From NCBI GenBank assembly GCA_041485285.1, contig JBGPJF010000025.1:1-30096 (forward strand): DNA of 30,096 bases, read 5' to 3'. The notes beneath the pieces are model-generated. The model ran no database searches, was not told where the DNA came from, and saw nothing but the letters and a program-made list of their open reading frames with translations. Numbering within the stretch: position 1 is the stretch's first letter; each line of letters begins with the position of its first letter. This DNA comes from DATEUP01 sp041485285. GTDB lineage: Archaea; Thermoplasmatota; DTKX01; DATEUP01. The position numbers and the translations under genes are program-made. Shown one piece after another: positions 22,339 through 28,310 of this stretch.

Positions 22339-22893
22339 CTACGGCTGCGGCGCAGGCCGCGGCGGGTTGTAGCCCTCTTTCGCGAGCCTTCCGCCCATCT
22401 GGTCATACAGGGCGGCGTCGGTGGGAGTTAGCGAGGCCAATCCGTCGACATACCGGTTGTACATCGAAAAGGCGGCCGCGATGAGCACGGCATCGTGAAT
22501 GTCGGCGTCGAGGGCCCCGGCGCGGCGGGCGGCATCGATGTCGGCGGTGGAAACCTTGCGCGCGTCGCTGCGGACCTTTTCCGCGATCGCAAGGAGCGCC
22601 CTAAGCTTCAGCGAGATGGGGGCTTTTTGGTAATCCGTTTCCACCGCCTTCACGAGGTCGAAGCTGCCGCCCTCGAGGTGCGCGGCCGCGCCCCCGTGGG
22701 AGGACGCGCAGAAAACGCACTCGTTTCGATTCGAAACGTATGCCGCGATGAGCTCCCGTTCGACGGGCGCAAGCGGCGAGGGCCCGCGCAGGAGCGCTTG
22801 GGCAAGCTCGCGCATGGGCTTGGCGCTGTCCGGCCGCGCCTGGAAGAGCGAGCCGATGCCCGGCACGCCGGGGGGGACTTCGATGTGGGCCAT
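22339..22893 (-). CDS. AhpD-like carboxymuconolactone decarboxylase family protein, copy 1 (184 aa)
   Basis: All-helical protein of the AhpD/CMD family, which includes peroxidase-related enzymes that reduce hydroperoxides through a CxxC disulfide. The catalytic motif is Cys59-VF-Cys62-x3-His66 (NECVFCASSH), with the assisting Glu in VERELIAAYVS. The flanking helices (LRALLAIAEKVRSDARKVST; DADIHDAVLIAAAFSMYNRY-VDGL) match the peroxidase-related (AhpD-type) subgroup. It shares its N-terminus MAHIEVPPGVPGI with the next gene and is clearly its duplicate. The ATG is preceded by GGGAGG nine bases upstream and lies 19 nt after the stop of copy 2, so they form an operon. Electron donor unknown. Confidence 0.88.
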   Translation of the reverse strand: MAHIEVPPGVPGIGSLFQARPDSAKPMRELAQALLRGPSPLAPVERELIAAYVSNRNECVFCASSHGGAAAHLEGGSFDLVKAVETDYQKAPISLKLRALLAIAEKVRSDARKVSTADIDAARRAGALDADIHDAVLIAAAFSMYNRYVDGLASLTPTDAALYDQMGGRLAKEGYNPPRPAPQP

Positions 22894-22912
22894 GTTGCGT
22901 CGCCTCCCTTTG

Positions 22913-23506
22913 TTAATGCTTGGCCGCGGCGCTTTGCGGCTTGAGGTTGGGGTCGGGGACGTGGAGGCCGGGAATGGTCACGTACCCGTCGCGGGCCAGG
23001 CGCTTGCCGAGCTCGTCGTAGGGGGCACTCTCCGTGGGGGTCCACGCGCCCAGGCCATCCACATAGCGGTTGAACATGCAAAACATCGCGGCGATGAGCA
23101 CGGTGTCGTGAATGTCCGCGTCGGTCGCGCCTTCTTGGCGCGCTGCCGCGACATCGGCCGGCGAGACGGTGCGCCCGTCCTTGCGCACTTTGTCGGCGAT
23201 GGCCAGGAGCGCTTTCAGCTTGGGCGACACGGCGGCGGTCGGGTAGTCCTCGCTAACGTCGGCGACGAGTTTGCGGTCGCCGTCGAGGAGGGCCGCTGCC
23301 GTGGCCGCGTGGGCCGTGGTGCAGAAAACGCACTCGTTGCCGCGGGAGACGCGCGTGGCGATCAGTTCGCGCTCGGCGGGCGAAAGCGGCGAGGGGCCGC
23401 GGAGCATGACCTCGCAGAGGTCGCACATCGGCTTTGCCGTGGCCGGGTGGTAGACGAAGAGCGACCGGATTCCCGGCACGCCCGGGGGGACTTCGATGTG
23501 AGCCAC
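22913..23506 (-). CDS. AhpD-like carboxymuconolactone decarboxylase family protein, copy 2 (197 aa)
   Basis: Paralogue of the downstream gene with identical spacing: Cys59-VF-Cys62-x3-His66 (NECVFCTTAH). It adds a C-terminal extension of about 15 residues (HVPDPNLKPQSAAAKH) and two extra Cys near residues 28-31 (MCDLCEV) not found in copy 1. GTG 23506 is chosen because it aligns with the ATG of copy 1, and because a TATA-like ATTTATGC (23527-23534) is centred about 25 nt upstream, as for a leaderless mRNA; the longer reading from ATG 23530 would overlap that box. Probable redox or peroxide-defence enzyme; a glycosylase for oxidised guanine is encoded nearby. Confidence 0.87.
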   Translation of the reverse strand: MAHIEVPPGVPGIRSLFVYHPATAKPMCDLCEVMLRGPSPLSPAERELIATRVSRGNECVFCTTAHAATAAALLDGDRKLVADVSEDYPTAAVSPKLKALLAIADKVRKDGRTVSPADVAAARQEGATDADIHDTVLIAAMFCMFNRYVDGLGAWTPTESAPYDELGKRLARDGYVTIPGLHVPDPNLKPQSAAAKH

Positions 23507-23548
23507 GCGGTCGCATCCGCGGCTTTGCATAAATGGCTTGACCCGTGG

Positions 23549-23899
23549 TCAGTGCTTCTTCGCTTCCTCGGCGGAACGCTTGGGAGCCTTCGTTGAGGGT
23601 TCGGGGGCCCTCTTCGAGGTTCCCCCCGCGGTTTTCGAAACGCGGTCGATCGCTTCCTTGGTGGCTTTCGCTGCTTCGTCGATGGCAGGTCGCACCGATT
23701 CCACGGCCTTCTTGATGTGGGGTTCGGCCTCGGCAAGCACTCGGTCGATGGCCAGGACGGCGGCGTCGATGACCTGCTTGACGGCGAGCCCCGTCTGGGA
23801 GGCCGGCGGGGGGCCGGACGGCGCGCTTCGCGCCCTGCCGCAAGCGGTGCAGAATCGAGCGGTTTCGGGCAGCGGCTTTCCGCAGTGCCAGCAATACAC
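23549..23899 (-). CDS. Zinc-ribbon protein with helical tail (116 aa)
   Basis: The N-terminus is a double-knuckle zinc ribbon, Cys3-x2-Cys6 and Cys17-x2-Cys20 (YCWHCGKPLPETARFCTACG), of the common archaeal zinc_ribbon_2 type. Residues about 35-90 form long charged helices with a repeating Ala/Val/Ile spacing (AVLAIDRVLAEAEPHIKKAV), which could be amphipathic or coiled; the end is Lys/Ser/Pro-rich. No membrane span. The start is GTG, as expected because the first Cys of such ribbons lies at residue 3. It precedes the AhpD-like pair on the same strand (43 nt gap) but copy 2 has its own TATA-like box. Function unknown. Confidence 0.75.
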   Translation of the reverse strand: MYCWHCGKPLPETARFCTACGRARSAPSGPPPASQTGLAVKQVIDAAVLAIDRVLAEAEPHIKKAVESVRPAIDEAAKATKEAIDRVSKTAGGTSKRAPEPSTKAPKRSAEEAKKH

Positions 23900-23935
23900 G
23901 GGTAGGGCCTCGGCATTTTGAACGGCCGCGGGGTT

Positions 23936-24889
23936 ATGAACCTTGGCGCTCCGCTATCGGGGGCTCTCCCCGCCAAGCTTGAAGAGGGCCAACGAAGTCG
24001 GCGTTGCGTGGAGCGAGCCGAGCTTGCCATCGAGGGCCCCTACGCGCTCCGCGAGACCTTGTTTTCAGGCCAGGCGTTTCGCTGGAAGCGGATCCGCAAC
24101 GGCTTCCAGGGGTTCGTTGCAAACCACCCCGCCCGGCTGAAGCCAACGAAGGGACCGCTCCAAATCGAATGGGCCGGAGCGGGCGACGCCGCACACGCGG
24201 TCGGCCGCTACTTGCGCACTGCCGACCCGCTCGACGAGATCTATGGCGGTTGGGGCGCGGACGGGAGGCTCACGCAGGCGTCGGCAAGATGGAGAGGCCT
24301 CCACTTGCTCGCACAGGATCCGTTCGAGACCACGATCTCATTCATCGCCTCGAGCGCTTCGAACATCCCGAAGATCGCGCGGTCGATCGAGAAAATGAGC
24401 GCCCGCTACGGGAAGCCCGCGAAAGCCTGGAGGTCAACGATGTTCAGCTTCCCCACCGCGCGTGCACTCGCGCGCGCCGACGCGGCCGGGCTGAGGGCCT
24501 GCGAACTCGGCTACCGGGCGCGCTACGTGAAGGCGGCCGCAAAGGCCGTTGCCGAGGGCGAGGTCGACCTCGAAGCCGTCGCGGGGATGCCCACGATGGA
24601 AGCGCAGCGGGCGATGGTCGAAGGTCTCGAGGGCGTGGGCCCCAAGGTGGCCGCGTGCGCGCTCCTCTTCTCGATGGGGAAGGACGACGCCTTCCCGGTC
24701 GACCGATGGGTCCAGCGGTGCGTCGGGGATTGGTACTTCGGCGGCAAGCCCTTGGCGGCCAAGCGCTGCGAGGAGTGGGGCCGTGCGCACTTCGGGAGCA
24801 GCGCCGGCTACGCCCAGCAGTACCTCTTCCACGACGCGCGGGCCGAAGCACGCGCCCGGAGCGCCGGGGCCCTCAGATCCCGCCGTTGA
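23936..24889 (+). CDS. 8-oxoguanine DNA glycosylase, OGG1-type (317 aa)
   Basis: Bifunctional base-excision enzyme that removes 8-oxoguanine from DNA. The N-terminal domain begins ELAIEGPYALRETLFSGQAF-RW, as in OGG1/AlkA-like proteins (FxxTLxSGQxFRW). The helix-hairpin-helix GPD region is VEGLEGVGPKVAACALLFSM with the catalytic Lys237, followed by FPVDRWVQR with Asp256. Both key residues match human OGG1 Lys249 and Asp268. ATG 23936 is given; GTG 24008 (just before the conserved region) is an alternative start, since the first 24 residues look non-conserved. Its 3' end overlaps the convergent membrane gene by 17 bases. It fits with the peroxide-defence genes on the opposite strand. Confidence 0.92.
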   Translation: MNLGAPLSGALPAKLEEGQRSRRCVERAELAIEGPYALRETLFSGQAFRWKRIRNGFQGFVANHPARLKPTKGPLQIEWAGAGDAAHAVGRYLRTADPLDEIYGGWGADGRLTQASARWRGLHLLAQDPFETTISFIASSASNIPKIARSIEKMSARYGKPAKAWRSTMFSFPTARALARADAAGLRACELGYRARYVKAAAKAVAEGEVDLEAVAGMPTMEAQRAMVEGLEGVGPKVAACALLFSMGKDDAFPVDRWVQRCVGDWYFGGKPLAAKRCEEWGRAHFGSSAGYAQQYLFHDARAEARARSAGALRSRR

Positions 24890-25421
24890 TGGCGATGATC
24901 ATCATGATGAAACCGCCCACCACCAGCGCGCTCGAGATATGGAGCAGCAGCCCCAGCCGGTGGAGCTTTGCCTTGAATTCTGCGGGAAAATCCTCCATGG
25001 GCTTGAAGCCGGCGGCGTCTTTCCCGATGTTCATCCCCAAAGGGCGCAACAGGCCCATCCCGAGCACGAGCACGACGAGGATCAAGATTAGCGCGATAAA
25101 CACCGCGCGCGGCTCCGGCTCGTTGAGGATCCGGCCGAAGTCGAGCGCCCACCGGACATACATGAAGATGATTCCCGTGATCAGCGTCAGGAACCCGAGC
25201 ACGGCGGCGACGACCGAGATTTTCTTCAAGGAGCGCAGGATGGGCGCGTCGGCAAGCTTCTGTGCCTTGCGGATGTCGGGAACAACGAGGATCTCGTTGG
25301 AAACGTGCATCCCCATCCACGAAACCCCGACGAGCCCGTGGATGATCCCCATGGTCGTGACCACCGCATCATACACCAATTGAACGCGCCCAGCGCCGGA
25401 GCGCGGCCCATCGTATTTCAC
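24873..25421 (-). CDS. Four-helix membrane protein, possibly CopD/DUF2269-like (182 aa)
   Basis: Integral membrane protein with four spans: TMGIIHGLVGVSWMGMHVSN, ISVVAAVLGFLTLITGIIFM, AVFIALILILVVLVLGMGLL and LGLLLHISSALVVGGFIMMI. The first span contains HGLVGVSWMG, like the LHxxGxxxWxGG helix of CopD-type and related four-helix proteins that may bind haem or copper through paired His; a second His occurs in LLLHISS. This is a loose resemblance. The start is GTG 25421 directly after GGGGGAAGG; an internal GTG or ATG (25352) just before the first span is possible. Its last 17 bases overlap the OGG gene on the other strand. Confidence 0.7.
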   Translation of the reverse strand: MKYDGPRSGAGRVQLVYDAVVTTMGIIHGLVGVSWMGMHVSNEILVVPDIRKAQKLADAPILRSLKKISVVAAVLGFLTLITGIIFMYVRWALDFGRILNEPEPRAVFIALILILVVLVLGMGLLRPLGMNIGKDAAGFKPMEDFPAEFKAKLHRLGLLLHISSALVVGGFIMMIIAINGGI

Positions 25422-25494
25422 CCTTCCCCCGGGCCGGGTGCCCGCCCGAAAGCCGGCGGGGGGCTTTCATAACGGAGCGCGGGACTCGAGGAAC

Positions 25495-26046
25495 GTGCGC
25501 GCCGCCGAGCTGTACCGCCGACCGCCAGTGCTTGTGGGCGACGAGCCGGCGGTCGTCCGCTACCGCCGCCAATTCCGCGTGCGCCGCCGCGTCGTTCAGC
25601 TCGGCTTTGTGGGCAGCGTGGTGGCCATTAGCCTGGGATTGCGTGTTGCCGGAGCCGACGGGCTCCTCGAGGGCGCCGTTTCCTTCGGCGTTTTGTCGAC
25701 CGCCTTCATGGTCGTCCACCTGGCGGTGGGCAAGCGCGTTTGGATCAAGCCGATGGAGGTTTACGAGGACGGCATTGCCGGGTCGCACCTAACGGTCTTG
25801 TTCTGCCGTCGGCGGTTCGTGCCGTGGAAGGACATCGAGGCGGTCGAGATGGATTCGGCGGAAGGCCCGCTGCCGGTGCTGCGCGTGCGCGCGGCTTCGG
25901 GCGGCTTCCTTGAGTCCGCGCCCGGCGAATTCGCCGAAGCGGGAGCCCAGCAGATGGCCGCCCGGCTGGACAAGGCGAAGGCCGAGGCGGCCGCGCAGCG
26001 GGCGCTGTTCGAGTCGGTGGGGCAGGGGGGAAACGCCAATCCCTGA
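25495..26046 (+). CDS. Two-helix membrane protein with PH-like tail, copy 1 (183 aa)
   Basis: Not a named family, but the layout resembles bacterial PH-like (bPH2/YdbS-type) proteins: a basic N-terminus (VRYRRQFRVRRRVVQLGFVG), two close transmembrane helices (residues about 35-80), then a beta-rich domain (PMEVYEDGIAG, RRRFVPWKDIEAVEM, LRVRAASGGFLESAPGEF) and a C-terminal helix. The next gene has the same layout. GTG 25495 is chosen: TTTCATAAC (25465-25473) is centred about 26 nt upstream, as for a leaderless mRNA, and GAGG is close by. A membrane-associated regulatory or binding role is inferred only. Confidence 0.7.
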   Translation: MRAAELYRRPPVLVGDEPAVVRYRRQFRVRRRVVQLGFVGSVVAISLGLRVAGADGLLEGAVSFGVLSTAFMVVHLAVGKRVWIKPMEVYEDGIAGSHLTVLFCRRRFVPWKDIEAVEMDSAEGPLPVLRVRAASGGFLESAPGEFAEAGAQQMAARLDKAKAEAAAQRALFESVGQGGNANP

Positions 26047-26059
26047 CGGCACGCCGGTC

Positions 26060-26614
26060 GTGAGGAACGTCCCGCTCAAATTTGACCGGAGTGTACCCGG
26101 CGGGCCTCCGCTTCACCCCGGGAATTCCCGCGTGGTCGAGGCGTGGAATCGGAAAGCAAGGACGGACCTGCGGACGCTGCGGCTCGTCGTTTTCGCCTTC
26201 GCGGGCATTTCGCTAGCGGGGGCGGTCGCCGAGATTCTCCCCGCGTGGGTGGCCATGGCTTCCCTGGGGGCTGCAGCGCTGCTCTACCCGCTCGCGATGG
26301 TCGCTGCGGGGGGCCGCGCCGGACAGAAACCCTTTGACATCTTCGAACAGGGCGTCCACGGCACGGAGCGGCGCAACCTCCTGCGCTTCCGCCGGTTCGC
26401 GCCGTTCCGGGAGATTGTTCGCGGAGAGGCGCGCGAGGCCGCGGCCGAAAAATTCTATGTGGCGCTCACGCTCATGGATGGAACCACGCTCGAATCGGTG
26501 CCGGGCGAGGTCTCCCCGGAGGGCGTACACTACCTCGTGGAGCGGACCGGGGAGCAGGTGAGCGTACGCCTGCTTCCCGCGTCCGGCGATAAATCAGAGC
26601 AAAGGAATTCATAA
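26060..26614 (+). CDS. Two-helix membrane protein with PH-like tail, copy 2 (184 aa)
   Basis: Tandem paralogue of the preceding gene. The two align through PFDIFEQGVHG (copy 1 PMEVYEDGIAG), FRRFAPFREIV (RRRFVPWKDIE) and GTTLESVPGEV (GGFLESAPGEF), after two transmembrane helices (LVVFAFAGISLAGAVAEI and AWVAMASLGAAALLYPLAMV). The start is uncertain: GTG 26060 has no ribosome site, and GTG 26132 (residue 25) sits right after the palindrome CGGGAATTCCCG. The gap to copy 1 is 13 nt if 26060 is right, which suggests one operon continuing into the 533-residue protein. Confidence 0.65.
   Translation: MRNVPLKFDRSVPGGPPLHPGNSRVVEAWNRKARTDLRTLRLVVFAFAGISLAGAVAEILPAWVAMASLGAAALLYPLAMVAAGGRAGQKPFDIFEQGVHGTERRNLLRFRRFAPFREIVRGEAREAAAEKFYVALTLMDGTTLESVPGEVSPEGVHYLVERTGEQVSVRLLPASGDKSEQRNS
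26119..26132. repeat. CGGGAATTCCCGCG, second copy of the 1567-1580 motif
   Basis: Fourteen bases identical to 1567-1580, with the palindromic core CGGGAATTCCCG. As at the first site it touches an in-frame GTG (26132). Possible common operator, or chance. Confidence 0.25.
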
Positions 26615-26636
26615 CACGAGCACCAGGAGGCCTCGG

Positions 26637-28238
26637 ATGCCCGAGCGCAAACCCGGGAGGGCCCCGGACAGTTCCAAGGCGAGCGCGTTGCCGTTCGCCC
26701 ACGCCATTTTCACGAATGAGGCCGGCCGGATCCTCTCGGTCTTCGACGGCGCTTCGCCCGAGCAGGGCGCGCAACCGCTGCCCCCCTCAGCACTCTCGGT
26801 TGCCGCGCGCATAGGCGCCGACGGGCTGATGCCCCCGCGTTCCCTCGTTTCCCATGAACTGGTCGGCGGCCCGATGGTGTCGGTGTCCGGCGACTACGCG
26901 TTCCTGCACGCCACCTTCGAGGGCGCCCCTCCGGAGGGTGAGGAGGTGCGGCTCCTGCGCGCGGTGCTTGACCTTGAAACCGCCTATGCCGCGCATTTGG
27001 AGAAAGTTGGTGCCCCGCCCTCGATTTTTGCCGGCGCGCGCGCACGGGTCGAACAGGTTTACCGCGCCAATGTCCGCGGGACCCTTTCGGCGCCGAGCGC
27101 CGGGCGCGTGTTCGTCCACGCCTCGATCGAACCAAGGGGACCTGGCATCCTTGTGCTGTTGCGCCTGCGAAATTTCACCCGCGAGCCCGTCCACGGCGTT
27201 TCCGTGAGCTTCGCTTCCCCGAAGGACTTCCTGCGCGCGGCGGCCCTCTACGGGACCGGCGCGGCCGTCGACCTGGCAACCGTCCACCTGGTGGAGCCGT
27301 TGGAACCGGGTGAAAAACTCCTCGAGCTGCGGCTCGAGCCCCAAGAGCCGAGGGAAGGGCCGCTCCAACTTGCGCTACATCTGCCGAACGGGACCCAGGT
27401 GCCCGCTCGGCCGCTGCGGATCTCGGTGAAAATGCCCCACCTGCAGGCGCCCCGAGCGGACCCCTCGATGCTCGCGCAGCAAGTCGCTCCGAGCGACGGT
27501 GACCCCCGCGACGTCTTCCGCCTGCGCTACACGCGCGCCGTTTCGCCCGACTTCGCCTTCGAGCGCGTGAAGGAGGCCGTGGCGCGGGAGCGGCCCCTCA
27601 AGCTGATGGAGTTCTCCGCCCCGGCGCCCGCCTACCACGAGGCGTGGTACCTCGCGAAGGTCGCGCCCTCGGGCTACCCGATGCTCATCGAAGTGGCGGT
27701 GCGGGGGCCGGGCCGGCTCATCGAAGTCCGCGCCGCAACGAAGAGCCTGCCCGACCTGCTCGGCGTGAAAGCCGAGTACCGGCGCAGGATCCGCGAGCTG
27801 CTTTCGGAGCGCTTCATGGGCAAGCGCGTGGTCGTGCAGCGCAGCGCCGCGCTCTCGCCCTCGTTCGAAGAGGCGGCGCCCTACCTCCACTCGACGCTGT
27901 TGCTGAAGCACATGCAGGGCGAGATCGGGGCCACGGAGCTTTGGCACGAGATGCGCCGCACGGCCACGGGCGGTTCGGGGGAGGGGTGGCAGTTTGTGGC
28001 CCCTTACGCCGACGAGCTGTTGGACGGAATCGGGGAAGGGGGCAAGAAGGCCCGTCCGCCGCGGCTCACGGGGCTGCAAGCGCAGCAGGAATTGCTCGAG
28101 GGTGTCGCGGAAACGTTCACGCGGATCATGAGTCCCATCGCGCTCGAACAAACGGCGCGCATGGGTCGCCCCGGCGCGCGGCTGCGGTCGGGCCTCGACC
28201 GGGGCGCGGAAGCCGAGGCCGAGGCGGCCGAAGACTAG
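26637..28238 (+). CDS. Unknown multidomain protein, longin/roadblock-like N-terminus and appendage-like middle (533 aa)
   Basis: No family I can name with confidence; cytoplasmic, with no signal or membrane span. Residues about 18-125 (FAHAIFTNEAGRILSVFDGA; VSVSGDYAFLHATFEGAPPE; EVRLLRAVLDLETAY) have the strand-strand-helix pattern of longin or roadblock domains. Residues about 155-270 are a beta-sandwich (GILVLLRLRNFTREPVHGVS, LVEPLEPGEKLLELRLEP, LQLALHLPNGTQV), like eukaryotic adaptin or COPI appendages. Residues 285-395 are alpha/beta (FAFERVKEAVARERPLKLME, MLIEVAVRGPGRLIEVRAAT), like a platform subdomain, and the rest is helical with an acidic end. Start ATG has AGGAGG six bases before it. 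The domain reading rests on pattern only. Codon use and strand match its neighbours. Confidence 0.6.
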   Translation: MPERKPGRAPDSSKASALPFAHAIFTNEAGRILSVFDGASPEQGAQPLPPSALSVAARIGADGLMPPRSLVSHELVGGPMVSVSGDYAFLHATFEGAPPEGEEVRLLRAVLDLETAYAAHLEKVGAPPSIFAGARARVEQVYRANVRGTLSAPSAGRVFVHASIEPRGPGILVLLRLRNFTREPVHGVSVSFASPKDFLRAAALYGTGAAVDLATVHLVEPLEPGEKLLELRLEPQEPREGPLQLALHLPNGTQVPARPLRISVKMPHLQAPRADPSMLAQQVAPSDGDPRDVFRLRYTRAVSPDFAFERVKEAVARERPLKLMEFSAPAPAYHEAWYLAKVAPSGYPMLIEVAVRGPGRLIEVRAATKSLPDLLGVKAEYRRRIRELLSERFMGKRVVVQRSAALSPSFEEAAPYLHSTLLLKHMQGEIGATELWHEMRRTATGGSGEGWQFVAPYADELLDGIGEGGKKARPPRLTGLQAQQELLEGVAETFTRIMSPIALEQTARMGRPGARLRSGLDRGAEAEAEAAED

Positions 28239-28310
28239 GTCCATGGGTCGTCCGCGATGGTCCTCCGGCGCCGCCAGCCTCGAAATTGCTCCCCGGCTTC
28301 CCCTCGCGGC

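Noticed and set aside
24004..25383. Plus-strand frame of about 459 codons overlapping OGG
   Set aside because: The OGG catalytic motif is in the other plus frame, and the second half is antisense to a hydrophobic membrane protein.
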